Shown piece by piece: positions 23,501 through 35,779 of a stretch of DNA of 64,000 bases. Below the pieces are notes generated by a model, which ran no database searches, was not told where the DNA came from, and saw only the letters and a program-made list of their open reading frames with translations. A program made the position numbers and the translations under genes. Every line of letters begins with the position of its first letter. The first letter of the stretch is position 1. Location: NCBI RefSeq assembly GCF_033807715.1, contig NC_084590.1, positions 5,199,593 through 5,263,592 of the forward strand, written 5' to 3'. The DNA comes from Cololabis saira. Its lineage: Eukaryota > Chordata > Actinopteri > Beloniformes > Belonidae.

Positions 23501-24423
23501 ACACATTTAAAAAGGAAGTGAAGCCAGTGAACCTGCCGTCTAGACTGATCTCATCTTTAGTAGTCATCCTCAAATTGTGTCCATTCTTTGCAGCTTTCCC
23601 AGAAACCACACAAACACATGCTTGTGCTTGGAGATTGTATTTGTCTGTTTTTGTTGTTGTTTTCAGAAAAAGACGTCCTTGTCCTCGTCTTCACCTTAGC
23701 TTTGATGTCCTGGTGCCTGCTGTCATTCCGGGCTCTCACCGATACCCACAACACCACTTGATAACCAGCGCCTTGTTTGTGTCTGTGTGTGTTTTGTGTG
23801 TGTAAACTACAGGCGCATAGAAAACCAAACCTTTAGGAGCATAAGAGATTTCATCTGTCCAGACTTGTTCAACAAATGTAGTAATCCAAGGAAGTTCTTC
23901 CCTTTATTTTTATTTTTTTTTCTCATTTTTACCCCCGATTTTTTACCCATTTTATCACCCAGTGCTCCTACCTAGACAGTCCTGGGCATTTCTCCCTCTA
24001 CCAACCCCGGGAGTTCCTGCACTGAGCTCAGGTCTCCTCCTTAACCTGAGAAGTGAGCAACATCTTTTCACCAGACAGGGTGAGGCTTCTCCGGCCGGAC
24101 GTAGCGCGTGGAAGGATCACGTTATTCCGGCCAGATCCTCCCCACCCCATCTGGCTCCCAGGAGGCATGTATAGCCCAGGGACTGTTGCATGTTTTTGTG
24201 ACGGTAGCTCACATTAGCTACCCAAGGGAACACGGGGAGACATACAAACTCCTGAAGTTTTTCCCTTTAAAGTACACAGTTGATCAAAGTCTGTTTTCAC
24301 TTCCTTTATTGATCCCTTGAGACAAATCCCCTTTTTTACTGCTGAAATGGGTGAACTCCGACAGGCAGGACTCCTCATGACCGCTGTACTCAAGCTCCAG
24401 AGCTTACCAGTTCAAACTATAGT
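23501..24423. other. no feature firmly recognised
   Basis: Around 23940-24240 the text (CCAACCCCGGGAGTTCCTGC, GTGGAAGGATCACGTTATTC) has the feel of an old dispersed repeat, but no second copy occurs here to define it. There are no splice-bounded exons. Confidence 0.35.
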
Positions 24424-24431
24424 ATTGTGGC

Positions 24432-24865
24432 TAGGGATGGGAATTGAGAACCGGTTCTTGTTGAGAACCGGTTCCCAGTGTTTCAATTCTTGGAATCGTT
24501 TGCCTTTTATGCAAACGATTCCCTTATCGATTCCAGTGGGCGCCAATGACGTCACCACGCACGTGCGCATTCGCGCCCAGCAGGAAAACACGGGGACAAA
24601 GCGGCATAAACGCTCGAAAGTTTGGATACATTTTACCAAAAAGGATGACAACAGGGCGACAATACTTGCAATGTGGACATTTCAACAAAGGGAGGAAACT
24701 GTTAGGGCTCGGCCGGCTGGTGCTTTCTTCCACAACCCTAATCGACCTGTTTCTTCTCCTTTTTTCCAAATGAGAATCGATAAAAGAATCGATAAAGAAT
24801 CGAATCGTTAAACAGAATCGAAAATAGAATCGGAATTGGAAAAATCTTACCAATTCCCATCCCTA
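24432..24865. mobile_element. hAT non-autonomous element, 434 bp, perfect TIR and TSD
   Basis: The termini TAGGGATGGGAATTG and CAATTCCCATCCCTA are exact inverted copies over 15 bp. The 8-bp duplication ATTGTGGC lies at 24424-24431 and 24866-24873. Subterminal GAATCG-type motifs (AATCGATAAAGAATCGAATC) are typical of this fish hAT group. There is no transposase, and the long open frame crossing it has no family signature. Perfect ends suggest a fairly recent insertion. Confidence 0.95.
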
Positions 24866-24949
24866 ATTGTGGCGGACACAATGACGGACCTGGACCTGGA
24901 CCTGGACCCCAGCATTGGAGGGAAAGGGCCGTGGTCACGGGGAGATTTA

Positions 24950-25045
24950 TGGTTGCTAGGTTACGCAATCTTCTCTGTCAGTTGTCAGTTGTGATTTCGT
25001 TGTCTGGAATAAAGGCTTGTTGTCCAACCTCGGGAGTCGTGCTTC
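24950..25045 (+). mobile_element. possible LTR 3' end of a Ty3/gypsy element
   Basis: GGAATAAAGGCTTGTTGTCC, with a poly(A) signal-like AATAAA, leads to GTCGTGCTTCATCCTGCTAC directly before an integrase fragment. This looks like the end of a gypsy LTR. The LTR start and a second LTR are not seen. Confidence 0.4.
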
Positions 25046-25454
25046 ATCCTGCTACATTTACCGCAGCATACCACCCCCCAAGCTTTGTGAACGTTTTCAC
25101 AGGTCCCTCAAAGCAGCGCTGTGTGCTGCGCTCTCTGACGGTAACTGGGTGGACCGCTTATCGCGGGTCATGCTCGGTTTGCGCTCGGCCCGCAGAGCTC
25201 GTGTTTGGTCAGCCGCTTCGTGTGCCAGGAGAATTTTTGCCTGAAAGTTCGGCTCTGCAAACTCACCCAGCAAGCGCTTCCTTCGCGTTGAGTAGTTTTT
25301 TGACCCCGGGGCCCATTCACCACTGTTTTCCGCAAACATTCGTCCCATCGGAGCTCAAGTCGGCTCGGTTTGTCTTCGTGCGGCATGATGCTCATCGTTC
25401 TCGTCTACAGCCTCCATACGATGGTCCCTTTAGAGTTCTCGAGAGGGGCCCTAA
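25046..25454 (+). pseudogene. Ty3/gypsy integrase C-terminal fragment, part 1
   Basis: In one plus frame, residues CERFHRSLKAAL and NWVDRLSRVMLGLRSA are the conserved end of a retroelement integrase core. A shift into another frame gives AELVFGQPLRVPGEF, and further on SARFVFVRHDAHRSRLQPPY then GPFRVLERGP. An internal deletion and frameshift lie near 25200. The fragment is a dead copy of an LTR retrotransposon gene. A MITE cuts it at 25454. Confidence 0.75.
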
Positions 25455-25736
25455 GGCTGAATTCTGGTTCTGCGTTACACCTACGCCGTAGGGTACGCGG
25501 CTACGCGGGAGGCTCTCCGTAGCCTACGCCGCATTGTACGCCGTAGCCACATTGGAGGGTTTTTGAGCATGAATCGCCTCTTCTTTTCTCCGGAAAAGAA
25601 CGCAACCCCCTAGTGCTCTGGGGGGTATTGCACCACGGCAAAATGGAGTGACGGAGAAGTCCGAAGGGTTCACGAAGGCGTCACGGCAACGGCGTAGGCC
25701 CTGCGTTGGTTTAACACAGAACCATAAATCAAGCTT
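25455..25736. mobile_element. MITE inserted in the gypsy integrase relic, TSD TAA
   Basis: The ends GGCTGAATTCTGGTTCTGCG and ATGGTTCTGTGTTAAACC (reverse strand) form an imperfect inverted pair of about 30 bp. The trinucleotide TAA is duplicated at 25452-25454 and 25737-25739. The integrase frame resumes correctly when one TAA and the element are left out, which confirms the borders. A 3-bp A/T target fits PIF/Harbinger. The interior is GC-rich and has no coding capacity. Confidence 0.85.
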
Positions 25737-25739
25737 TAA

Positions 25740-25800
25740 GGTCTTTGTGCTAGATAGGCCGCAAAGAGCACGTTGAACTATTAGACCGTTATTGGAACAT
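25740..25800 (+). pseudogene. Ty3/gypsy integrase C-terminal fragment, part 2
   Basis: GTCTTTGTGCTAGATAGGCC continues the integrase tail interrupted by the MITE, encoding the FVLD-type motif found after the GPF..L..G segment in gypsy integrases. It soon loses similarity. Confidence 0.55.
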
Positions 25801-26830
25801 GAATAAATATATTGTTGTGTTTATAGGTTCTACAAAAACAATGATGATTTCTTTGAAAAATGAATAAACTAGGATGTGACTGATGGGTCACAGACGGCTT
25901 GGAGGTGCACACTGCTGCACTTCAGGCGCGCAGGAGTTTATGAATCCGTGGTTACCAGGCATAACTGTCAGGCGCACAGCTGAACCATCTTCTCTCCTTG
26001 TGCGGAGCAAAGTTAATTGCATCCCAGGTCTCCCACTGTAATAGATGTACTGATTGTACATTTCACTAAATGCACCACCAGCAAACAGTAACCGTCAAAA
26101 TGATATTATGAAGATTCGATTTAGTCATTTCCTGTCCACTGTCTATTACATATTTCCTGGGTGCCAACAAGGAGGGTTTTATATTCACAGTAGAGCTGAT
26201 GATGCTGATTATCATGTTGGTGAGGGGGATTAGAAGCTGACTCTTATTTGAGCTTGTGCATTTGCATTGTTTTTTGCTGTGCCAGGCTGCAGGAACTAAA
26301 ACAACAGCAAACGTCACATTTATCACTCCGTTGCGGGCATTGACCAAGTAAACCGGACACATTAACAGAATAAACCAGTTGTTTTAGTGTCTGCATGCCT
26401 GGCTTGTCATGCATAAACACACATGGAGAAGTCGGTTGCAGACTCTCTGGCTCCAATGTGCAAGATCTTCCTGATAGCCGAAAAAAAATCGAAGACAGAG
26501 GAGAACAGATAAGACGCAGTGAAGGCTTGTGCAGATTTGCTTTTGACAGGCGTGACGATTATGTTGCGCTTCCAAGTGTTTTGTGAGTCTTCAGCTGGAA
26601 GCGGCTGACGGCCTTGACCACCGTGGACCCATGTGTCCACTCGTTTACTGTGGGACATGCAGGGAGGCAAAAGATTTGATCATCTCTTCACAGCTAAAGC
26701 CTCCTAAAATAATCATCCATTTTCACATTTTGAGTTCAAAAGCTGTTTTTACCTTAAATGAATGATGAACAGCTACATTTTATTTTGAAGTAATATAATG
26801 TAATTAAACATCTGACATGAATGCCAGAAC
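25801..26830. other. no feature recognised
   Basis: I see no exon with splice sites and no repeat shared inside the window. Confidence 0.4.
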
Positions 26831-26832
26831 TA

Positions 26833-27285
26833 CGGAAGAGTATTAGGGCAGGCAAGACAAAAAAACATTTGAGAGTGGAAGATTTTTTTTCATTGTGCAC
26901 TTCGAGAAAAAAGACGAAATGTCGAGAAAAAAGTCGAAATTTCGCCTTTTTTCTCAACATTTCGACTTTTTTCTCGACATTTAGACTTTTTTCTCAACAT
27001 TTAGACTTTTTTCTTGAAATTATACTTCAACACTAATCTCGACTTTTCGACTTTTTTCTTGACATTTCGACTTTTTTCTCAACATTTCGACTTTTTTCTC
27101 AACATTTCAACTTTTTTCTCAACATTTCGACTTTTTTCTCGAATTTCTACTTCAACATTAATCTCGACTTTTTGACTTTTTTCTCGACATTTCCACTTTT
27201 TTCTCGAAGTGCATAATGTAAAAAAAAAATCTTCCTCTAAAATATTATTTTTATTTTTCTCCTGCCTGGCCCTAATACTCTTCCG
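26833..27285. mobile_element. palindromic MITE with internal satellite, TSD TA
   Basis: Termini CGGAAGAGTATTAGGGC and GCCCTAATACTCTTCCG are exact inverted copies flanked by TA (26831-26832 and 27286-27287). The inside is an array of about 18-21-bp units of the CGACATTTCGACTTTTTTCT type, bordered by GTGCACTTCGAG and CTCGAAGTGCA, which are inverted too. A TA target suits Tc1/mariner. Similar internal units occur in a different element at 57488-57989. Confidence 0.85.
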
Positions 27286-28713
<1,428 letters not shown>

Positions 28714-28783
28714 TAGACACACACGCACACGTCCAAATATTACATACGTTCTTGTTTGTTTGTTTTTCATGTCTAAGAATCAC

Positions 28784-29376
28784 TGACTGCGTTTCCATGG
28801 ATCAATAACCCTTTTAAAACCGGAATATTGGCAATAACCCGAATTTGCACGGCCATGTAAACACCAATAACCCCTTTGAATAACCCGAATTTTTAAAATA
28901 TGAGCCCTGGGTTACTCCTTTTCTAACCTGAATATTAGGTCATGTAAACGCCAAACGGAATATCCCCATCAAACGGAACAGGAATTTGTTTTCTGCACAT
29001 GCTCTGTTCACAAGGAATCCTGGTCTTTTGAGTCCAGGAAGTTCTTATAAACACGGAGAAACCAAGACCAGGAGGAGACTAATCACTTCATAAATGTAAT
29101 GAAGGATATGAACAATTCTGCATTTGTAGACGGTAGAAAGTACCGGGATAGAAGATTTACAAGAAGGTGAGAGAAAAGTTGCGCGAAGCAGCATTTGTTT
29201 TGAATTTGGATACAGGAAGAAGAAGCAGAAATGACGGGAATCACGTTCTCCGTGCGTCGTTGGTTTGATCCAGATATCCTGAATGATTAATTACCATGTA
29301 AACGGAATATTCTGAATGTTTCAGTAACCGGAATATTAGCAATAACCCGTATTTTGACTGCATGTAAACGTAGTCA
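28784..29376 (-). mobile_element. family A MITE, copy 3
   Basis: This is a full-length inverted copy of 1111-1700, from TGACTGCGTTTCCATGGATC to GCATGTAAACGTAGTCA. If the element is taken as 28785-29375, the trinucleotide ACT is duplicated on both sides. The FVDGRKYRD remnant is present near 29128-29155. It sits about 110 bp after the exon at 28499-28675, that is, in the following intron. Confidence 0.85.
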
Positions 29377-29459
29377 CTAATGCATCAAATATAAGTCTTA
29401 GAAAAAGTCTTGAAAACATGACTTTGTAAACATTTGTGCAGCTAAAAGGTAAGGAAAAT

Positions 29460-29565
29460 TTTAAGCCAAAATGAAAGGAAAACTAAAAGGAAACCTACAG
29501 GAAAACTATAAGGATAGCTTAAAGGAAAACTTAAAGGGAAACTTAAAGGAGAACTTAGCAATGCG
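29460..29565. repeat. short degenerate tandem repeat, AACTTAAAGGA type
   Basis: About eight degenerate units of 12-15 bp, such as GGAAAACTTAAAGGGAAACT. There is no coding significance. Confidence 0.7.
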
Positions 29566-30451
29566 TGTTCTGGGGCTTTCAGATTTCGTTTTTTTTTTTT
29601 TGTCAGTCTTCTTCATAAACCTTGTTTCTAATGCTCCGAGTGCAGCCGAATATCTTTCTTGGAAGCTTGTCTTCCTCACTGTCATTACCCAGCATACATT
29701 GCTTCGAGGTCAAGCTCAAGTGAGGGATTAGCTACAAACTAGTGGGATGTTTTGCTTGTCTTTTTGTGTGTGAGCTTTTGGCATCTCTGCGTACGCCTTG
29801 CTCCATGTGTGAGGCTTCCTGGCTGCACGCGCACACACGTGTGTGTGAGTGTGTGTGTTTCTGTGTGTGTGTTTCTGTGTTTCTGTGCGTATGCATGCAG
29901 CAGACATGCCGTTGGCCCTGACAGTCCAAATGGTTAACTCATTTAGGAAGCGGCAGTGAACCCCTGCTACCCCTTCTTAAGTGAACAAGAGCTTCTTTGA
30001 TTTAAGTGTATGTGCACGCGATTGGGGGGTGGGGATGGGGGGGGGGAGCAGCCACAGGGACGGGGCGTGGCCGTCCGGGGGTTGGGCTGGGGAACAAGAC
30101 CCTGATGGATTTAGCATCAACTATCAGCCCCCCCTCCACCAATCATCCCTAGTCATACTCCCCCCCCACCCCCCCATGCATATCCTTCTCTCTCTCTCCA
30201 CATGTTGGGACTTAACCTCATTTGTAGTCGCTCTCTCTTGCCTTTTTCTTTCTTCTCATCACTCTCTTTTCTGACCTCCTCCGTCTCCCTCTCTGTTTTC
30301 CTTCATTAGATTAGATGTTGGAGACTCCTGGTCACCACTAGTCAGTAGCCCGACCCCCAACCGCTCCACTATCGCATCTCCTCCAACCCCTCCACCACTT
30401 TAATGCAACGCAAAATTCATTACTGATCACATTACATCAAAATGTACCCAT

Positions 30452-30452
<1 letters not shown>
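29566..30452. other. no feature recognised
   Basis: There are G-runs and C-runs near 30025-30180 and GT-rich stretches near 29840-29890. I see no gene. Confidence 0.4.

Positions 30453-30540
<88 letters not shown>
30453..30540. repeat. AC dinucleotide microsatellite
   Basis: An uninterrupted (AC)n of about 88 bp. Confidence 0.98.
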
Positions 30541-30542
<2 letters not shown>

Positions 30543-30987
30543 CAGTGTTTCCTCTGCCTGGAGCCATGAGGAAGACGTGATCCTTAGGGAATGTGATGGA
30601 CTTGTTGGTTCCTCCATCCATTCATACGGGGGCTTGGAGCTCCTGGGCTAATCTAATAGCCGGCACATGGAACTGGAACATATAGGAAATGTTCCTGCGT
30701 CTGCTATCAGAAGTGGCGAGCCGTGCGTGGTCAGGGCTGTGGTTTCATGAAAAAAAAGGAAGCTGCTTCTTTTACTGTCATTAATCTTGGTTACAGATGA
30801 TGGAGGAATATAGTTTGGCCACTAACCCGTTAATTGAAGAGGTTTGTCCCTTTTAATGCTGAATCTGCAGGAATAACGTCAGGACTGGTTTAGAAATACA
30901 CACCTGACCTGACCTGCCGCCTTGAATCCTCCACACAACGTTTACCGTTGATCACTTCCTGTTTCTTTGTGCTCTTGTTGTGCTCTG
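30541..30987. other. no feature recognised
   Basis: Unique-looking sequence between the AC and GGAA repeats. Confidence 0.4.
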
Positions 30988-30988
30988 T

Positions 30989-31975
30989 TTAACCCTTGTG
31001 CTGGAAGGAAGGAAGGAAGGAAGGAAGGAAGGAAGGAAGGAAGGAAGGAAGGAAGGAAGGAAGGAAGGAAGGAAGGAAGGAAGGAAGGAAGGAAGGAAGG
31101 AAGGAAGGAAGGAAGGAAGGAAGGAAGGAAGGAAGGAAGGAAGGAAGGAAGGAAGGGAGGAAGGAAGGAAGGAAGGAAGATGGAAGGGAGAAAAGAGGAA
31201 GGGAAGAAGGAAGGAGGGAAGGAAGGAAGGAGAGAGCAGGAGGAAAGAAGGAAGGAAGGGAAAAAAGAAGGAAGGAAGGAAGGAAGGAAGGAAGGAAGGA
31301 AGGAAGGAAGGAAGGAAGGAAGGAAGGAAGGAAGGAAGGAAGGAAGGAAGGAAGGAAGGAAGGAAGGAAGGAAGGAAGGAAGGAAGGAAGGAAGATGGAA
31401 GGGAGAAAAGAGGAAGGGAAGAAGGAAGGAGGGAAGGAAGGAAGGAGAGAGCAGGAGGAAAGAAGGAAGGAAGGGAAAAAAGAAGGAAGGAAGGAAGGAA
31501 GGAAGGAAGGAAGGAAGGAAGGAAGGAAGGAAGGAAGGAAGGAAGGAAGGAAGGAAGGAAGGAAGGAAGGAAGGAAGGAAGGAAGGAAGGAAGGAAGGAA
31601 GGAAGGAAGGAAGGAAGGAAGGAAGGAAGGGAGGGAGGGAGGGAGGAATGGAGGGAGGGAGGGAGGGAGGGAGGGAGGGAGGAAGGAAGGAAGGGAGGGA
31701 GGAAGATGGAAGGGAGAAAAGAGGAAGGGAAGAAGGAAGGAACGAAGGAGAGAGCAGGAGGAAAGAAGGAAGGAAGGGAAAAAAGAAGGAAGGAAGGAAG
31801 GAAGGAAGGAAGGAAGGAAGGAAGGAAGGAAGGAAGGAAGGAAGGAAGGAAGGAAGGAAGGAAGGAAGGAAGGAAGGAAGGAAGGAAGGAAGGAAAGAAG
31901 GAAGGAAGTAGGAAAGGGAGTAAGGAAAGGAGAAAAGATGGAAGGGAGGAAAGAAGGAAGGAATGGATAAAATAA
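30989..31975 (+). repeat. purine array (GGAA) with higher-order units, piggyBac-like border
   Basis: The array starts right after TTAACCCTTGTGCTG. Pure (GGAA)n alternates with a block of about 90 bp (GATGGAAGGGAGAAAAGAGG then GGAGAGAGCAGGAGGAAAG) that recurs at about 31178, 31393 and 31704, giving higher-order units of 214 and 312 bp. The right side has GGAAGTAGGAAAGGGAGTAA, also present in the array at 60538-61067. Open frames of over 300 codons across it are repeat artefacts. Confidence 0.93.
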
Positions 31976-32096
31976 GGAGTAAAGAGTAAAAGTAAAAAGT
32001 CGTCTGAAAAATAATTACTCCAGTGAAGTATAGATAAGCAAAATTTCTACTTAAGTAAGGTAACAAAGTATTTGTACTTCGTTACTTGACACCTCT
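31976..32096. mobile_element. one end of a truncated hAT-type element
   Basis: AGTATTTGTACTTCGTTACT followed by TGACACCTCTG reads as a terminus (CAGAGGTGTCAAGTAACGAA on the other strand) of a hAT-type fish element. It is related in style to 36439-37164. The opposite end is missing, cut off by the purine array. Confidence 0.5.
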
Positions 32097-32302
32097 GATC
32101 GCTACCTGTGTGTGCGAGCCAGACACATCGCTCTTCAGACCCCAGACCTCAGCATTTACACTGATCAATGACAAAATGTTGACATGAAGCACGAAGCATA
32201 TACTTTTCTTCTTTCTTCTTCTTCTTCTTTATACTTATGATTTTTGAAAACCGTGCAAAGTTATGGATAAACCTTGAATACAGGCATTGTGACGTAGAAT
32301 TG

Positions 32303-32710
32303 CACTGCAAAAACTCAAAATCTTACCAGGAATATTTGTCTTATTTCTAGTTAAAATTTCTAATTTTTAGTGAAAAAATCTCATTACACTTCAAATAAGA
32401 GTCATTACCTGAAAAATAACTTGTTATTTGACAATTTTCACCTGTTTCAAATAAATTTTCACTTGAAATAAGTAGAAAAATCTGCCAGTGGGACAAGATT
32501 TATCTTCTCATTACAAGCAAAAAAATCTTGATCCATTGGCAGATTTTTCTACTTATTTTAAGTGAAAATCTACTTGAAACAGGTGAAAATTGTTGTTTTC
32601 TCCAGTGATGACTCTTGTTTTAAGTGTAATGAGATTTTTTTTACTAAAATGAAACATTTTAACTAGAAATAAGACAAATATTCTTGTTAAGATTTTGAGT
32701 TTTTGCAGTG
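32303..32710. mobile_element. long-hairpin MITE, copy 1
   Basis: CACTGCAAAAACTCAAAATC at the left is inverted at the right as GATTTTGAGTTTTTGCAGTG. The inversion continues inward for most of the element (CACCTGTTTCAAATAAATTT against ACTTGAAACAGGTG), so the whole 408 bp can fold on itself. A second, 5'-truncated copy is at 61905-62223. A target duplication could not be resolved. Confidence 0.85.
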
Positions 32711-32869
32711 TGCCAAATTGGTTTGATTCACTGCACGAATCGGCACAGATTACTTTACTTTGTACATTTTGACCGTATAGAAACGTAGTTCTTGCCATTG
32801 TAAGAATGAGATGTACCGGCTGTACTCTACTGCCCTTACTTTTTAAACAACTTGTGCTTTTTATTATTT

Positions 32870-32998
32870 TACCTCCTTTCTTATCATTTTATTTGTTATT
32901 TACTGTTTAATTGTGTCTTGCCGCTTTTAATGTTGACGTAAAGCACTTTGAATGACCTTGTGTTGAATTGTGCTACACAAATAAACTTGCCTTGCCTT
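32870..32998 (+). mobile_element. L2-like LINE 3' tail fragment
   Basis: GTAAAGCACTTTGAATGACC, TTGTGTTGAATTGTGCTACA and CAAATAAACTTGCCTTGCCT form a well-known fish LINE 3' end. The reverse complement recurs at 53767-53945. Only the tail is present. Confidence 0.7.
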
Positions 32999-34009
32999 CA
33001 TCAGGTGGTTTGTGGGATTTCTACTCAGGTTTTACAGATAATGTAAAAAGAAAAAAGATATACCCTACTCTGAAAATTGGCTGTTCTGTTGGAGTAAGGC
33101 AAAAGTGTAGATGTCACCCCAAACATATGACGCACACGTGTGTGTTGGTGTGAGACTGTTCCAGTAGACGGGCAGAGGCAGATGGTATCTGGCTCAGCGG
33201 CTGGACGCACACACTCCTCCAGCCTTCCTGCACACACACACTCCCTCTTACCTCGTCTGCAAACACATTCCCATCTTCCATTTCTCTGTCACATGTGCTG
33301 AGTGGATTTTCTACAAACTATTCAATCTCATTGCTATTTATTAGTCTTGTTTGCCGCTTTGAGAAATGACAATTAACCAAAACAAATTTGACAGTTTTCC
33401 TCTCTATGTGTCCTCCTTGTACACACTCGGGGGGAACTCGGAGCTGGAATGCTCGCCGATGGAACAAATCACTGTCTTCCTGACATTCTCATCCAACACA
33501 CACATGCACACACACACACACACATGCACACACACACACACACACATATATGCAGGCAGCCTTTTGCAGATTCACAGGGAAAACAAAGCCTCCAGTCAGA
33601 AGTAATGGGGCTCTCACGCTAAGGCCGAGACCCAGCGTCGCCAGCTCGGAGGGCAGGTGACACTCACATACAGAGATGGACAGATGAACAGAGAGCGGAG
33701 AAGTGGAGGGGTGAGAGAGGGAGGAGGGGGAGTCTCGGACGACTAAAACAGTGGGGCTGATTAGATTTAGCCCCAATGATATAATGGCACTAACTAGATT
33801 TGGCTTATTGGTGCCTGCCCAACATAAATTCCATTGAAGCCATATGGAGAGTGGACGACTGCTCGGGCCCTGGTGTGTCACCGCTGAAACGGGAACAATG
33901 GCACCGTTTGGTCAGTTTCCCTGCACCGTGTCAGGTCACACATACGCTGGTAAGAACAAGTATATGAACGCCGTTAGTTTTGTGCATTGATTTCTCATAA
34001 ACTGTAATC
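32999..34009. other. no feature recognised
   Basis: A CA/CACATG repeat lies at about 33499-33550. No coding signature. Confidence 0.4.
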
Positions 34010-34012
34010 TTA

Positions 34013-34488
34013 GGGAGCTTTCACACCTGTCCCGTTTGGAGCAGTTGTTCCGAAAACCCCCTAAAGATCGGTTGGTTTGGTACATGTGAACACAGCAATC
34101 ACGCTGGGATGCGAGACAAAACAAGCGAGCTGAGATCTCCTAGGAAAGGTTAGGGTTCGGTTCTCGGCTCACTTCCATTCCAGACCTGGAGCGGTTCGTT
34201 TGCAGTGAGAACAGAATCCACACAGAAACAAACAGAAACAAACTAACCACACTCGCTTACGATGCTCCATAGTTGTTGTTTTACCCGGGGTACGGAAGAG
34301 GAAACTCCTTCCACGTTCATTTCTGACCAATGAGAGAACAGTTGGTTCATGGCATTTGTTAACAGCTTTGAACCGCTACAGACGGTTGCCATGTGAACAC
34401 AAACGCTACAAACCAAAAACCAAACAACTTTATCGATTTAGCCCCTGAATCGGAACAAAACAAACGGGCCACAGGTCTGAAAGCACCC
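34013..34488 (+). mobile_element. family C MITE (PIF/Harbinger-like), copy 1, TSD TTA
   Basis: Ends GGGAGCTTTCACACCTG and CAGGTCTGAAAGCACCC are imperfect inverted copies. TTA is duplicated at 34010-34012 and 34489-34491. A copy in the opposite orientation lies at 55846-56311. A 3-bp TTA target and this terminus style fit PIF/Harbinger. The element is 476 bp and non-coding. Confidence 0.85.
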
Positions 34489-34831
34489 TTAATCTAGGGT
34501 AAATCAGGGAGGCCAACTGAGCCCTTTAAACAACGAGCGTAAGCTTGTGTTTAACTGGTGTGTTTTCAACACACCCATTAGACTTTTAGTGTTGGTGTAA
34601 AAATGACAAAAACAAACTCAAATCAGCTAAATATCCCTAGTTTGTGCTGGTGCTTGTGCTTTAGATTGATGATAGACACTCAAACATTTAAGTTTGAAGA
34701 TCTGTGAAGACGTATCATCCAGAGAAGCTGATCTTCATAGGGTTGAAAGGAATACAGTCATCTCCAAGGACGCTATCCGTCCACAGTTAGACAGATGATC
34801 CACAACTCAGACAGGCTAGGATTGTGTCTGC

Positions 34832-35630
34832 TATGGTGGCCGTCGAAGGCCAAACGCACTGCAATTCACTGTTACTCAGTGAATTGTACTCAGTTAAGGA
34901 AAACGGCTTCAAGTACAGAAACGATTCAAATTCACAAACTCAAAACGAGGCAAAAAAAGAGGAACGTGGTGCAAATGAAAAAACGTGCTGCAAAAAACAA
35001 AGACAAATGCAGCATCATCAAACGCTGCAAATAGAGAAACGATGCAAAGCACAAAACGATATAAAACAAGAAACCATCTTCAAAAGAAAAACGCTTCATA
35101 ACCGGTCACTACAACCGGAAGTGCTCCAAACCTGCAGGGGGCAGTGCAACCACAGTGTTTACAACCATTACAAAACGTTTCTTTTTTTATATTTTACACC
35201 AGACAATACATTGTACAGTGTTGTACAGTGATATAAACATTGTATATAAATATAGTCAAATAAAACTCACATTACCGTTCCCGCTGTATGTTTAAACCAT
35301 GGATGAAAACACTGTGGTTCAGTCAGCAGCGCCCCCTGCAGGTTTGGAGCACTTCCTGTTGCAGTGACCGGTTATGAAGCGTTTTTCTTTTGAAGATGGT
35401 TTCTTGTTTTATATCGTTTTGTGCTTTGCATCGTTTCTCTATTTGCAGCGTTTGATGATGCTGCATTTGTCTTTGTTTTTTGCAGCACGTTTTTTCATTT
35501 GCACCACGTTCCTCTTTTTTTGCCTTGTTTTGAGTTTGTGAATTTGAATCGTTTCTGTACTTGAAGCAGTTTTCCTTAACTGAGACGCATTAGGCCGTTG
35601 CGGTGCGTTTGGCCCTTGCCGCCCACCGTA
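34832..35630. mobile_element. foldback element, arms of about 330 bp, TSD GTCTGC
   Basis: The left arm (34832 to about 35161) is repeated in inverse order in the right arm (about 35303-35630): for example TCAGTTAAGGAAAAC against GTTTTCCTTAACTGA, and CTGCAGGGGGCAGTGC against the AGCGCCCCCTGCAG block. Only about 140 bp lies between the arms. GTCTGC flanks both sides (34826-34831, 35631-35636). The arms differ mainly at 34876-34900. Open frames inside are antisense images of each other, not genes. Confidence 0.85.
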
Positions 35631-35779
35631 GTCTGCTCTTGCTAGGATTGCTTGAAAACATCCCCAAACCTGTGAACCATCTCTGTAGGTGAGTGTAACG
35701 TACCGGTCCTGGAGCAGGCCGGGTGTCCGTGGCAGAAACACCGCAGAGGAAGACGCCGCTCTCCAAAGCAAATACCTGA

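Noticed and set aside
24317..24811. 164-codon frame
   Set aside because: It crosses the border of a well-defined hAT element and has no family signature.
30942..32066. Frames of 314-374 codons (Arg-Lys-Glu-Gly; Phe-Leu-Pro-Ser)
   Set aside because: Products of the GGAA array, open in several frames on both strands at once.
33489..33881. 130-codon minus-strand frame
   Set aside because: Partly CA repeat; the remainder has no family similarity or splice sites.
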